Origin: Helianthus annuus
Lineage: Eukaryota; Streptophyta; Magnoliopsida; Asterales; Asteraceae
Direction: 5' to 3'
NCBI RefSeq assembly: GCF_002127325.2
Contig: NC_035437.2
Span: forward strand, 173,448,530 to 173,512,529
DNA: 64,000 nucleotides
Shown: positions 43,166 to 54,681 of the stretch, piece by piece
How positions within the stretch are numbered: position 1 is the stretch's first letter
How the letters are laid out: each line of letters begins with the position of its first letter
Made by a program: the position numbers and the translations under genes
Notes under the pieces: model-generated
What the model saw: the letters and a program-made list of their open reading frames with translations, nothing else
The model's database searches: none
Told to the model about the DNA's origin: nothing

Positions 43166-43410
43166 CCATGCGCACTCAATGTACATTTTAGAAGTAAAAG
43201 GAACACTTCTATCTTCTCATTGATTGAGGGGCGTGATGCCACGTCTTACTTAGATGTCCCGCCATCTGCGTTTTCTACTTTCTCATTCCTTAGGCCACCC
43301 GCAGTGGGCGGTATACCGCGATGGAGGGTGTCATAGCGCCAGGCCACACCGCTACAGCCGGCACTATGGGTTGATTATTTTGTGTCCACGCGAAGGTGAT
43401 AACGCCATGC

Positions 43411-43468
43411 ATCTTCCTTCTCCACTCACACACACACACACATATATACATACATATGTATGTATAAT
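43411..43468 (+). repeat. CA/TA microsatellite
   Basis: CACACACACACACA followed by TATATACATACATATGTATG. The preceding GC-richer block 43286-43400 (CCACCCGCAGTGGGCGG) looks like a small element but has no matched end that I can see. Confidence 0.75.
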
Positions 43469-43565
43469 TGAAGGGGTTAAATAACCCCCTTACCACTACA
43501 CCCTCTTGTAATATAAAGCCCCATAAAGCCCCTCTCTTACACTTTTCGTCACTTAACTTTATGAC

Positions 43566-43850
43566 ATTTGCAGCTGCATTACGATCCAAAGGTGATGTTG
43601 TATTGAATGTTGCATCTAGTGGAATTGCTTCACTTTTGCTGGATGGTGGTATAACTGCTCATTCAAGGTTTGTAATTCCAATCAACATTAACGAGGATTC
43701 AATATGTTCAATAGAGCCTAATACTAAATTAGGTGATTTAATTAAAAGAATAACTTTGATTATTTGGGATAAAGCACCTATGACTCACAAGCATTGTTTC
43801 GAGGCTCTCGATAGAACAATGAGAGACATATCACGTTCCAGTCAATCGAA
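43566..43850 (+). pseudogene. Helitron helicase (PIF1-like) fragment
   Basis: The frame reads FAAALRSKGDVVLNVASSGIAS, then LLLDGGITAHSRF, PININ, LIIWDKAPM and HCFEALDRTMRDI. This is the Walker A-downstream to Walker B region of the plant Helitron helicase; the usual DEAPM appears as DKAPM. Similarity stops at about 43850 and a CACTA end follows at 43868. It is an isolated piece with neither Rep nor the rest of the helicase. Confidence 0.82.
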
Positions 43851-44148
43851 CATGGAAGCCAAGCCTTCACTACTAAAAAACTGTCTTATTTCCGACCAAG
43901 GTTTATGTCGGAAAATTGTCGGAAAACGGCGTTTCCGACCAATTTCCAATAGAAATACGTTTGTCGGAAAAAAGCCTTGTAGGAAGATATTTCCGACAAG
44001 TATCCAACTAAATTGGCGACAAATTTCCGACGAAAATAAGAAGTTACTATTTCCGACAAAGTCCCGACCAGAATTTTCCTACGGCTTTCCGACCGCCGTT
44101 TTCCTACTATTTTCCGGCCATCGTTTTCCTACCTTTTTCCGACCAAAA

Positions 44149-47100
44149 TGTAACACCTCGAAAAATTACGTCCAATAATGTCTTGACACGTGTCATAAGG
44201 TTCCGTTATGTGAAAACATACTTTAGAGGGACTAAAAGTGACAAACAGTGAAAACTATGGAACGTAAGGGTCCAAAGTGTCAACAATGGATAAATAGGCT
44301 CTATGATAACCCTACATAATGTTTATAACCTTAAACGGATGGTTCATGGATCATACGACGCGGAAATTGCACAAAAGTGATGTATTGCAAACTACAGGGG
44401 CCAAAAGTGTCAACATGTTTAATTTATACCTCTGAGTGAACTTTTGGCAGACCCGAAGCTTTGAGAAGCTAAAATATACTCACTAGAATATGTGGTTAAA
44501 ATTTCATGAAGTTTCGTCAACGTATGAGAAAGTTATGGCCAAAACTGTACTTGAAGGACTAAAAGCGTCAACGTCGAATTTCAGGGCTTTTCGGTTGAGC
44601 GCAAAATGTTCCGAGGACATTTTCATGTTGGTAAAAGTCCTAAGGTTACTAAAAACCAAGTTTAGGGGTTTACGGGTCAATTTAAGCAGCCGAATCATCG
44701 CACGCAAGCTCAGGGACTAAAGCTGCCAAAACTGAAACTTGTTTGGCTGAACAGGGGTCAGGCGACCCGCCTGGTATGACCCAAGCGGGCCGCGTGGGGC
44801 TGCCAGCGACAGGAAATTCGTTTTGGGTCGAATTGGGTCCGAATTTGAGTGACATACAGCTGGTTCTTGCCTCCAAAAGCTCCAATGGGATGCCATGCAT
44901 GGCTACTACAACAGTACCCTCGAAATTTCAGCTTTAAATCAGATTACAAACCATTTCTTGGACATTTGCATTTGATCAAGAACTTATTTCTCTCAAGAGC
45001 TCTCAAGAACTTTCAAGGCAGGCTTTCTGGAGTTAATCTGATCATCAAGGTCGAATCCTAGTGTTCACTAAACACCTATAGGACTCTTGTAAGCTCTCAA
45101 TTCAATCTTTAATCCGTTCTTGTTGTGATTATTGCTAAAAGTCAAACTGGTTGTTCATAAGCTTTGACTTTCTGATTAAACAAGTTTCAATCAGTCAATT
45201 CTCGAATTGAAACCTGTTATATGTTGGTAATATTATGGGAAACAAACCCTCAAAAGGGTACTCTTTGATTCCCACTACATGCATGCTAAATGTCGAGTCA
45301 AACCTATTTCTAAAAAGTCAACAGAAGCAATTTTTGTGAAAAATGACATGAATAATGATATAGATGACATGCAATCTGTTTGATCTTCATAGAAAGCTTT
45401 ATTAAGAATATAAGAATGTGTTTTATCATCATCAACTCGACAATCTATAGTATAGACACGAATCGGAACCGAAAGTCTTGTAAAACGATTATTTCGTAGA
45501 CTATCGATTCGGATTCATACATGCATGTTCGAGATCTGTATTGGAAAGTATTTTTGACCATTTTTATTTTGGTTAAACTTTCTGGAAATTTTATGTCATA
45601 AGTCTATGCTTAGCCGATTCGAATGCATGTTTCCGATTTATGCATAAAGTTGACTATTTTGCCCTTTTTGATATAAAACGTGATTTTTGGAAAAGTGAAA
45701 GGATAGAAATCTTTATTTCTAATATATAAACTTGCACCGAAAATTTCGGATCAGTTGGTGGTCCAGATTGTGAGTTATGGCCATTAGCGTAAAACTATAT
45801 TATAAATTTACATAAACGGTCCTTTTCGCGTAGAACCCGTTTCTGGCCACGTTTTGATACGAAACTCTTTACCAACAGATGTAATATAATATTCTGGGAA
45901 TTTTGATGATTTTTAATTAATTTTTGGCTGAACGGATCCTAGATCGCCTAGTCATTTCGGCTTATGTCGGTTTTGACCGTTTTAGCCATAAAATGAGTTT
46001 TACACATCCTTTTGACCCGAAACCTTTTTCTACTGATTTTATATGATGAATAAATTATTTTAAGTATTCTGGAAATATAAAAATCTCAGATTTAATTTGA
46101 AAACCCGAAAACGCCCTTAAATCGCATATTTAGCGTTTTAAGCACATAGTAAGCGTTATACTTGTTTTAAACATATAAGACCTATACCTACTGATGTGTT
46201 TAGCTTATTTTCATATAATAACAGTAAGTATAAGTATATGATCTCAGATTTCCAGTTTTGGCATTTTTAGCCCTTGTGAAATTACTAAAATACCCCTACG
46301 GTGCATAGTTTGGTTTTAAATGATAAATTTGGTATATGGGTCATACCCTACTGATATAATATGTTATATTAAGTATATTTACTGTATGAACCAGACCCGA
46401 AACTCAGATTTCTAATTTTACTCTTTTATTATCTTTTAAATGACCAAAATGCCCTTCTAAGGCATAAATTGAGTTTAAAATTATTCCGGGCAATATAGAA
46501 CATAACTTACTGATATTATATCATATTTAAAGCATATTATATCAGGGAACTTGCATTTGAATCATTTGTCTACCCGTATCGCCCTTTTTCCGTTCGGTTC
46601 GGTTTACGTAACTAGTTTGCGTGAATTAACCGAAACGGGTCAAACGATATCATTTTTATTTCAAAATCCAGAATGTATTTAGTATACCCATATTATACAA
46701 GTATTCAAACTTGCCGGGTCTAAATCACATTCTATCCGGTCTTTCGCTTAATCATGCGTAAACCGTATCATTCTTGAAACTAACCGGTCAAAGCTTAGGC
46801 TTAAATAAAAGACCCGTTAGGAATCTAATAGGTTAATTATAAACCTTTGTTCCAGATTAGGAGGCCCGGTAAAAGCTACCAACACTTATCATTTGTGACT
46901 TATACTTGCTCAGGTAAATACATTTTGACTTATTTTCCCTATACGGGCTTGGGGTACGGTATTTAAAATACCGCTTGATCGGGCGCACAAGTCCTGCTCC
47001 TTATGGGTGTACAGTCTTGAATAGCTTGTGCGACTTCGTTTAAACAGTCTTGTCTTACTTAAAGGCTTTGGGGGGTTATTGACCGTGTCCCGGATATCCT

Positions 47101-47688
47101 TGGCATTATCTTACGAGATGGCCACGACCAGAGCACGGGGTGTAGGCGTACACTCGTCGTGTATAACTCTTTAATGTGGTGTGTCATTTAATTCTTAGCC
47201 CGGACAGCAGATCCCGGGCCACCAAAGATACGAGTGCATGTAAATCGTTCACAAGTTTATATTATATAATTATCCCAAGTTAATAAAAATATTTATGCCT
47301 TGTGCATTTAAATCAATTTTCAATCATTTTCAAAATGAGTCAGTCGATTTGTATTTACCAGTGTAAACTGACGTATTTTTCCCAAAAGGTTAAGTGCAGG
47401 TACTAAACGAAAATAGGCTGGCTGTTTCCTAAGAGCGTCCACTATAGTCTCGCAAGCTCGGACGACAAATATCTGTTGAACTATTTATTCTTATTTTATT
47501 TGATCCGCCTGTGGATCCGTTTCAACTACTGTGATATTTATTATTGCAATTTATTTAAAAGTTGAAATGTATCTATTCTGCTTCCGCTGTGCATTATTAT
47601 ATTGTGTTGATTGTCTATGACGATGCCAACTACGTCACTGTACCCCACACCGGGCCCACCGGTGACACGTGGAAATCTGGGTGTGACA
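44149..47688 (+). repeat. 5' LTR of the gypsy element
   Basis: 3540 bp, TG...CA. No host gene is inside; the short open frames at 44490-45061 recur identically in the other LTR. Its 3' end abuts the primer binding site. Confidence 0.95.
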
Positions 47689-47690
47689 GG

Positions 47691-47703
47691 TTGGTATCAG
47701 AGC
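47691..47703 (+). other. Primer binding site of the gypsy element
   Basis: TTGGTATCAGAGC lies two bases after the LTR. It is complementary to the 3' end of initiator tRNA-Met, as in most plant chromoviruses. Confidence 0.9.
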
Positions 47704-47894
47704 CAACGCTGAGTGAATTAGACACTAGTCTTTTGTGTTTAATCTCAGTTACACAATTGCACATTCCTCGATTTTCGAGTCTAGACAAAGAACTTAGGAA
47801 ATGTTCAACATTTCGTTTATTTTATTTTAATCTCATTATTTGCTTTGTCTTATATATTCGTTGTACAACTTGTTTAATTTTTGACAGGATCATT

Positions 47895-49193
47895 ATGCCG
47901 CCACGAATGAGAGGTCGAGGAGGATTTGCTACGTCTCACGACCATGAGGCAGGGCCCTCACATAGGCGAGCTCCATCCGCCACGCACAACACAGGCGCCA
48001 ACGACCTTTGGAGGTCTTTCGCCGAGCCTGCTAGACACTCGGTATCCGCCAGCACTTCACCGTCATTACCCCACTCGTTTGGGCCCCACTCGGAGAATGG
48101 GCCCCATGGTTCGCATGGATCCTACATACCTTTGCAGCAGTCACCGCACCAGTATCCAGCACCAGTCTACCAGGGTTTATATAACCCTGATGCTTTTGTG
48201 GATGAGCCAGTGGGTCATAACCCACTCGGACCGGAGGACCACTTTTCTGGTGGTCACGAGATGGACGTCGACGAGGATACGGACCCCTCGCTACCACCGT
48301 CAGGTACGCCTAACCATCCGATTGAGATATCGGATGGGTCGCCATTTAGGGGATCACCCTACAATGGTGGGGACAGCTTTCAGGAGAGATTTAAGCAGCA
48401 TGATTGGTATTACACCCCCAGCCACAACTCTCCGATGCTTCAGTCTCACCAGGTTTCACCGGTGCACTCGCAGCACCACTCGCAGCAGCAGCAGCTCCAG
48501 CAGCAGCCGCCTCTACCGCAGGACCTATCTGAGGCCCTATGGCGTGACGTGATCACTCCGTCACCACCGCCGCCACCAGTTTTACCTCCTCCGCCTCAGA
48601 GGCCTAGGAGGAATGCGCGCATGTCTACGCGCGGAGGGATTCGCATAGGCACCCCTCCACACGTTGGTAGCAGCCGCTACACGTCTCTTCCCGGGGAGTC
48701 CGAGACGGGGGAGTCTCAGCATCCCGTATCGGAGGTCACTTCAGTACCGATCCCGCCTCTGCCGCCGCAGAATTATGGAGAGCCGATTCCGGCTTATGCT
48801 AGTGCAGCTCAGTTTAACCCGTTCGAGCATGTTTTCCCTCAGGGTTATGATTACACAGGAGACCCTTATTGGCAAGCTGTGAACTACAGCTCACTCCCAC
48901 CTAGTGGTCCATTGGGAGACACTTGGGCTACTGGGCAGTCTACTTTTGGTTACCCTCCGGGTTACCAGCAGCCACCGCAGCCGCAGCCGTACCAGCCGCC
49001 GCAGCCGCAGCAGTACCAGCCACCGCCATCGGCGCCTATGATGTCGCCGCCGCAGGTTCAGGAAATCCTGCATGGGATTGATAGCATGCGACGTGAGTTT
49101 CAACACGAGATGCGAGCTGATCGCCGTCGCACCAGTGGCATGTTCAAGAAGGTGTTTGATTTGCTCAAGGGTAAGAGCAAGAGGGATCATTGA
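47895..49193 (+). CDS. Extra Pro/Gln-rich ORF upstream of gag (ORF1) in the gypsy element
   Basis: It encodes 432 residues from ATG 47895. The frame is open back to 47562 inside the LTR, but MPPRMRGRGG just after the LTR and PBS is the sensible start. It opens with a basic RGRGG stretch. Long Pro, His, Gln and Ser-rich segments follow (runs such as PPPPPVLPPPPQRPRR and HSQQQQLQQQP), then several SLP...GP...GDTW-like blocks. The end is charged and probably helical (SMRREFQHEMRADRR, VFDLLKGKSKRDH). No zinc knuckle or known enzyme motif. The codon pattern and lack of stops over 1.3 kb argue that it is translated. The role is unknown; it could be a structural or nucleic-acid-binding accessory. 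It is separated from gag by about 880 bp. Confidence 0.7.
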   Translation: MPPRMRGRGGFATSHDHEAGPSHRRAPSATHNTGANDLWRSFAEPARHSVSASTSPSLPHSFGPHSENGPHGSHGSYIPLQQSPHQYPAPVYQGLYNPDAFVDEPVGHNPLGPEDHFSGGHEMDVDEDTDPSLPPSGTPNHPIEISDGSPFRGSPYNGGDSFQERFKQHDWYYTPSHNSPMLQSHQVSPVHSQHHSQQQQLQQQPPLPQDLSEALWRDVITPSPPPPPVLPPPPQRPRRNARMSTRGGIRIGTPPHVGSSRYTSLPGESETGESQHPVSEVTSVPIPPLPPQNYGEPIPAYASAAQFNPFEHVFPQGYDYTGDPYWQAVNYSSLPPSGPLGDTWATGQSTFGYPPGYQQPPQPQPYQPPQPQQYQPPPSAPMMSPPQVQEILHGIDSMRREFQHEMRADRRRTSGMFKKVFDLLKGKSKRDH

Positions 49194-49204
49194 ATCCTTC
49201 GATT

Positions 49205-49390
49205 ATTGTCTCATTTACTCATGTCCCTGCGTGGACATCTATTCCTGTATCCTACCCCTGCGTGGGTATATCTATCTTATTCTACCCCTACGTGGGTATG
49301 TTATTCTGTTAACCCCTGCGTGGGTTTGCTTTGTTTTATTTTGTTGTTGTTGTTAGTTGTTTAGCCCCTGCGTGGGCATGTTATTCGTGT
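49205..49390 (+). repeat. Tandem repeat CCCCTGCGTGGGTAT, downstream of ORF1
   Basis: Six units of roughly 30 bases with core CCCCTGCGTGGGTAT or CCCTGCGTGGACAT and T-rich spacers. It lies immediately after the ORF1 stop. The following 49391-50070 is AT-rich leader without a frame, apart from a stretch with ACCTGGTTGAAAGG. Confidence 0.8.
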
Positions 49391-50070
49391 TATTTGCATT
49401 AAAGTCCCGTTTAGGGCAAATATGTACTAGTACTTTATTTGAAATTTGAAATGGTTAATTTGAATTTCTCATTTTATTTATATGCATGAATATAATATTA
49501 AAATAATGGAAAATATCAATTTTTATTTGATTTGCCATTTTATAAGAATCTTAGTAAGGTATAACCTAGCTTGAATGCCTTATTAACAGGCCTGGCCATG
49601 ATGGTAAAACCTGGTTGAAAGGATTCAACTCCCTGTTAACATCTGAAAACATGTTAACATTCCTGGCCAAGCGTGATCTGTAAAATCACACAAGCCACCC
49701 TTTTTAATAAATTATCTACAGATTATATCTGTATACAAGTCTATTAATGGCTTGATACCTACGGGTTATGACTATGTCATATAGTGACAGTTGTGGTTTA
49801 TGACTCTCTGTCTAGTAAAGGATTATTTGTTTAATTATACAATTTATAATCCTATAAAAATCTAAATTTATAATTTAGTAATTGTCCATGTGACTAGGCC
49901 TATGGTGCCAATATATATATTTTCATTCCTTGATTGCTAATAAGAGCCTGAATGAAATTTACTAAATTAACTGCTAAGGTTCTTGATACCATGGTTAATA
50001 AATCGTTTAGAACGATAATACTGTTAGGTTCTAAATTAGACCTTGTCCTTTATTGTAGCTTAAAGCTACA

Positions 50071-53000
50071 ATGGCCAAATCGGAGGAGACCAACAGTCAT
50101 TCTGGGGAACACTCAGATAATGCAAAGATTCACGTTACAGGTGCAGAGTTGCAAGCACTGATAGATAACGCTGTTGCCAAAGCTATGGATAGGCAATTCA
50201 GGGAATCTAGTGGTACTCGGAGTAGGACCCGAACAGAAACGCACGCAAGGCCCAAGACTCATTCTGAGGCTCACAGTAAGCCACCCTCTAAAAAGAGTGA
50301 GCCGAAGAAAGCTGAGGATGATAATCACTCCTCCAACCACAGCAGCGTCCCAAAGCAGGAGATTAAGATGAACCATGATACGCACAACAGGTCCTGTACG
50401 TACAAATACTTCGTATCTTGCAAGCCCAGGGATTTCACTGGGGAAAAGGGAGCCGTCGATTGTATGACGTGGATTGATGAGATGGATACTGTGGTTGATA
50501 TCAGCGGGTGTGCTGATAGGGACGTCGTGAAGTACGTGTCCCAGTCATTCAAGGGAGATGCGTTAGCATGGTGGAAGTCACTCCTACAAGCTGCCGGTAA
50601 GGCCACACTGTACGGTTTGTCATGGGAACAGTTTGTGGCCCTGATTAAGGAGAACTTCTGCCCGCAGCATGAAGTTGAAAGAATTGAATCGGATTTTGTG
50701 TCTCTAGTTATGAAGAATCTCGATTGTCAAGCGTATCTTACTACGTTCAACACCTTATCCCGGTTAGTGCCTTATCTGGTGACCCCGGAGCCGCGTAGGA
50801 TTGCTCGATTTATTGGGGGTCTGGCACCGGAGATAAAGGCAAGTGTCAAGGCTTCAAGGCCTACTACATTTAGATCAGTAGCTGATCTATCCCTCTCCCT
50901 CACTCAAGATGTCGTCAGACTTAGAGCTATGAAGGGCTCGGAAGAGAACAAAAGGAAACGTGAGGATGACACCTCACGAAGATCTGAGAAACGACACAAG
51001 GGAAACAACGACCATAGGAAAGGGTCGGGGTTCAAGAAAGGGGATCAGTCGGGTGAGAAACCCAAATGCAAGGTTTGTAAGAGGCATCATTTTGGGAGGT
51101 GCAGGCAGGAGTCTAAGTCCCAGTCTTTCGAGAAACGTTGTGGGATCTGCAAGTCCACAGATCATAAAGCTGTGGATTGCAAGAAAATGAAGGATGCAAC
51201 TTGTTTCGGTTGCAACGAAAAAGGGCATATCCGGCCAAATTGCCCAAAGAATGCGAGGAAAGCAGATGATGGGAAGAAGACTAATGCGAGAGTCTTCAGA
51301 ATGGACGCTAAGGAAGCAGTCCTTGACGACAACGTCATTACCGGTACGTTTCTTGTAAATGATGTTTTTGCTAGAGTCTTGTTTGATTCAGGAGCTGATA
51401 AGTCGTTTGTAGATGATAAGTTTTGTAAACTGCTAAACCTTCCTGTTAAAACCTTAAGTGTAAAATATGAGGTGGAATTAGCCGATGGAACCTTAGAAAC
51501 CACCTCGACTGTTCTAGATGGATGTGTTATATCCATTAGGAATCATTCTTTCCCGTTATCCTTGCTTCCCTTTAAGCTAGCTGGTTTCGACATAGTGATA
51601 GGCATGGATTGGTTGTCGAGTAACCAAGCCCAGATTCTGTGCAACAGAAAGCAGGTGATAGTGAAGACTCCGTCCGGGGAGTCACTTATTATTCAAGGAG
51701 ATACCCAGCATGGATTGCCTGAGCAAGTGTCCATGCTCAAAGCATCCAGATGCATGCAGAAGGGATGTGTCATCTATATGGCACAAGTTACCATAGACGA
51801 GCCGAAGCCGAAGATTGAGGATATCCCTGTTATTTCGGAATATCCTGAGGTTTTTCCTGAAGAGCTACCCGGGTTGCCACCGGATAGACAAGTGGAGTTC
51901 CGGATAGACATTATTCCAGGTGCAGCACCTGTAGCAAGAGCACCATACAGATTGGCACCAACGGAGGTGAAGGAGTTGAGGACGCAGTTGGATGATCTAT
52001 TAGCTAAAGGTTTTATTAGACCTAGCTCATCTCCTTGGGGAGCGCCAATCTTGTTCGTTAAAAAGAAGGATGGGTCGATGCGTCTGTGCATCGATTACCG
52101 TGAGCTTAACAAGGTCACTATCAAGAATAGATATCCGTTACCCAGGATCGACGATCTGTTCGATCAGTTGCAAGGAGCAAGCTATTTCTCCAAGATTGAC
52201 CTAAGGTCAGGATATCATCAGTTGAAGGTCAAGGAGGAAGACGTACACAAGACAGCGTTTAGGACTCGTTATGGACATTACGAGTTCCTAGTGATGCCGT
52301 TTGGGCTCACTAACGCACCAGCCGCGTTCATGGATCTCATGAATCGCGTCTGCAAACCTTATTTAGATAAGTTCGTCATCGTCTTCATTGATGACATTCT
52401 TATCTACTCGAAGAGCCAAGCTGACCATGAGAAACACCTTCGTTGTATTCTCAAACTTCTGCATCAAGAGAAGCTTTATGCCAAATTCTCGAAGTGTGAA
52501 TTTTGGCTTCGAGAAGTCCAGTTCCTTGGACATGTAGTAAGCGAGCGTGGTATCCAAGTAGATCCCGCTAAAGTAGAAGCAGTCATGAATTGGCAGGAGC
52601 CGAAGACTCCTACTGAGATTCGCAGTTTCCTCGGATTGGCAGGATATTATAGGAGATTCATCGAGAACTTCTCAAGGATTGCTGCGCCCCTAACCTCATT
52701 GACCCGTAAGAAGATTAAGTTTGATTGGGGCCCTAAGCAGCAGGAATCCTTTGACATTCTGAAGCAGAAGCTGAGCAATGCGCCAGTATTGACGTTGCCC
52801 GATGGTATAGATGAATTTGTGGTGTATTGTGATGCATCACATACTGGCATGGGTTGTGTACTCATGCAGAAAGGCAAAGTCATTGCCTACGCTTCTCGAC
52901 AGTTAAAGGTGCACGAGAAGAACTACACCACCCACGATTTGGAATTGGGTGCAGTTGTATTTGCTTTGAAGCTATGGAGACATTACTTGTATGGAACCAA

Positions 53001-53334
53001 GTGCATAATTTATTCGGATCACAAGAGTCTTCAACACTTGTTCAATCAGAAGGAATTGAACATGCGTCAAAGGCGATGGATGGAAACTCTCAATGACTAT
53101 GACTGTGAGATAAGATACCATCCAGGCAAGGCAAATGTGGTTGCCGACGCCTTAAGTAGAAAGGAAAGGGTGAAACCGATCAGAATCAATGCCAAGCGCA
53201 TTGAAATAAGGAACAATTTTTATGAAAGGGTGTTAGCTGCACAGAAGGAAGCTGTGCTGGAAGCTAACTATCCTGCAGAAAAGTTGGGAATAACTGAGGA
53301 GCAGTTATCCCACGACAAAGATGGAATGCTATGA
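50071..53334 (+). CDS. Gypsy polyprotein, part 1: gag-protease-reverse transcriptase-RNase H
   Basis: 1087 residues to an in-frame TGA at 53332-53334. Gag core lies at residues about 110-290 ([27 protein letters not shown]). Two Cys-His knuckles lie at about 333-395 ([28 protein letters not shown]). The aspartic protease is [10 protein letters not shown] near 437. Reverse transcriptase follows, with [18 protein letters not shown] and the catalytic [10 protein letters not shown] near 775. RNase H has [11 protein letters not shown] near 917, [13 protein letters not shown] and [10 protein letters not shown]. The chain is full length up to the linker before integrase. The stop codon is the only lesion I see. 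Retrotransposition by this copy would need readthrough or help in trans. Confidence 0.93.
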   Translation: MAKSEETNSHSGEHSDNAKIHVTGAELQALIDNAVAKAMDRQFRESSGTRSRTRTETHARPKTHSEAHSKPPSKKSEPKKAEDDNHSSNHSSVPKQEIKMNHDTHNRSCTYKYFVSCKPRDFTGEKGAVDCMTWIDEMDTVVDISGCADRDVVKYVSQSFKGDALAWWKSLLQAAGKATLYGLSWEQFVALIKENFCPQHEVERIESDFVSLVMKNLDCQAYLTTFNTLSRLVPYLVTPEPRRIARFIGGLAPEIKASVKASRPTTFRSVADLSLSLTQDVVRLRAMKGSEENKRKREDDTSRRSEKRHKGNNDHRKGSGFKKGDQSGEKPKCKVCKRHHFGRCRQESKSQSFEKRCGICKSTDHKAVDCKKMKDATCFGCNEKGHIRPNCPKNARKADDGKKTNARVFRMDAKEAVLDDNVITGTFLVNDVFARVLFDSGADKSFVDDKFCKLLNLPVKTLSVKYEVELADGTLETTSTVLDGCVISIRNHSFPLSLLPFKLAGFDIVIGMDWLSSNQAQILCNRKQVIVKTPSGESLIIQGDTQHGLPEQVSMLKASRCMQKGCVIYMAQVTIDEPKPKIEDIPVISEYPEVFPEELPGLPPDRQVEFRIDIIPGAAPVARAPYRLAPTEVKELRTQLDDLLAKGFIRPSSSPWGAPILFVKKKDGSMRLCIDYRELNKVTIKNRYPLPRIDDLFDQLQGASYFSKIDLRSGYHQLKVKEEDVHKTAFRTRYGHYEFLVMPFGLTNAPAAFMDLMNRVCKPYLDKFVIVFIDDILIYSKSQADHEKHLRCILKLLHQEKLYAKFSKCEFWLREVQFLGHVVSERGIQVDPAKVEAVMNWQEPKTPTEIRSFLGLAGYYRRFIENFSRIAAPLTSLTRKKIKFDWGPKQQESFDILKQKLSNAPVLTLPDGIDEFVVYCDASHTGMGCVLMQKGKVIAYASRQLKVHEKNYTTHDLELGAVVFALKLWRHYLYGTKCIIYSDHKSLQHLFNQKELNMRQRRWMETLNDYDCEIRYHPGKANVVADALSRKERVKPIRINAKRIEIRNNFYERVLAAQKEAVLEANYPAEKLGITEEQLSHDKDGML

Positions 53335-54645
53335 CTAAACGGACGAATATGGGTTCCAGTATATGGAGGACTTCGGGATGTTATCCTCCAGGAAGCCCAC
53401 AGCTCTAAATATTCCGTTCATCCTGGAGCTGATAAGATGTACCAGGATTTGAAAGCAAACTACTGGTGGATTGGTTTGAAAAAGTCAGTAGCTGAACATG
53501 TAGCAAAGTGTTTGACTTGTGCGCAAGTCAAAGCTGAGCATCAGAAGCCGTCAGGTTTGCTTCAACAACCTGAAATTCCCAAATGGAAATGGGAAATGGT
53601 GACAATGGATTTTATCACCAAGTTGCCAAAGACGAAAAAGGGAAATGATACCATATGGGTCATAGTAGACAGACTGACTAAGTCAGCTCATTTTCTACCC
53701 ATCAAAGAGACGTATAGCTCAGATATGTTAGCTCAATTATACGTCGATAAGATAGTAGCGCTACATGGTATACCTATATCTATTATCTCCGATAGAGATA
53801 CTAGATATACGTCGCATTTTTGGAAAAGTTTCCAACAGTCGTTGGGCACTCGTTTAAATTTTAGTACGGCTTATCATCCTCAGACTGATGGTCAGAGTGA
53901 GCGTACTATTCAAACTTTGGAAGACATGCTTCGAGCATGTGCGATCGACTTAGGTGGTAGTTGGGATAAGAACCTACCACTGATTGAATTCTCCTACAAC
54001 AATAGCTACCATTCCAGCATAAAGGCTGCGCCTTTTGAGGCCCTATACGGTAGGAAGTGTAGATCGCCCATTTGTTGGGCAGAAGTTGGAGATGTCCAGT
54101 TGTCTGGACCAGATATCGTCTTTGAGACGACAGACAAGATCGTTCAGATCCGTGATCGTTTGAAAGCTGCCAGGGATAGGCAGAAAAGTTATGCGGATCC
54201 TAAGCGCAAAGATTTTCACTTTGATGTGGGTGAAAAAGTATTGCTTAAAGTATCGCCCTGGAAGGGTGTGATGAGATTTGGAAAGAAAGGCAAGCTGAGC
54301 CCGAGATACATAGGACCTTTCGAGATTATCGAACGTGTCGGGTCAGTCGCTTACAAGTTAAACTTGCCTGAAGAACTTAGTGCCATTCATAATGTGTTTC
54401 ACATCTGTAATTTGAAGAAGTGTTTCGCTGACGATTCACTGGTTATACCGCATACAGATATACACATAGACGAAAGTCTAAAATTTGTGGAAAAACCTTT
54501 GTCGATTGAGGATCGACAGGTAAAGAAGCTTCGAAGGAAGCACGTGCCTATTGTTAAGGTCAAGTGGGATGCCCGTAGAGGTCCCGAATACACGTGGGAA
54601 GTGGAATCCACGATGAAAGAAAAATATCCCCATTTGTTTGAATAA
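53335..54645 (+). CDS. Gypsy polyprotein, part 2: integrase with chromodomain-like tail
   Basis: It is in the same frame as part 1. Codons 53335-53436 hold the first half of the HHCC zinc finger (its two His); an ATG follows at 53437. The finger closes with [11 protein letters not shown]. Catalytic acids are in [20 protein letters not shown] and [23 protein letters not shown] and [19 protein letters not shown] are the usual C-terminal blocks. The end, [19 protein letters not shown] then KYPHLFE, is the chromodomain-like module of the Tekay/Del group, though its aromatic cage is not obvious. Translation depends on passing the TGA at 53332. Confidence 0.92.
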   Translation, partial: LNGRIWVPVYGGLRDVILQEAHSSKYSVHPGADKMYQDLKANYWWIGLKKSVAEHVAKCLTCAQVKAEHQKPSGLLQQPEIPKWKWEMVTMDFITKLPKTKKGNDTIWVIVDRLTKSAHFLPIKETYSSDMLAQLYVDKIVALHGIPISIISDRDTRYTSHFWKSFQQSLGTRLNFSTAYHPQTDGQSERTIQTLEDMLRACAIDLGGSWDKNLPLIEFSYNNSYHSSIKAAPFEALYGRKCRSPICWAEVGDVQLSGPDIVFETTDKIVQIRDRLKAARDRQKSYADPKRKDFHFDVGEKVLLKVSPWKGVMRFGKKGKLSPRYIGPFEIIERVGSVAYKLNLPEELSAIHNVFHICNLKKCFADDSLVIPHTDIHIDESLKFVEKPLSIEDRQVKKLRRKHVPIVKVKWDARRGPEYTWEVESTMKEKYPHLFE

Positions 54646-54666
54646 ATCTCGGGGTCGAGATTTCTT

Positions 54667-54681
54667 TTAAGGGGGTGAGGA
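54667..54681 (+). other. Polypurine tract of the gypsy element
   Basis: TTAAGGGGGTGAGGA directly precedes the 3' LTR and would prime plus-strand synthesis. Confidence 0.85.

Noticed and set aside
43290..43589. Minus-strand open frame of about 99 codons
   Set aside because: It overlaps the Helitron helicase fragment and a CA microsatellite and has no family features.
44490..45061. Small open frames in the gypsy LTR
   Set aside because: The same frames occur at the corresponding place in the other LTR and have no domain features; they are LTR sequence by chance open.
47562..47894. Upstream extension of the ORF1 frame
   Set aside because: It lies in the LTR and across the primer binding site. 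Translation from 47895 is the sensible reading.
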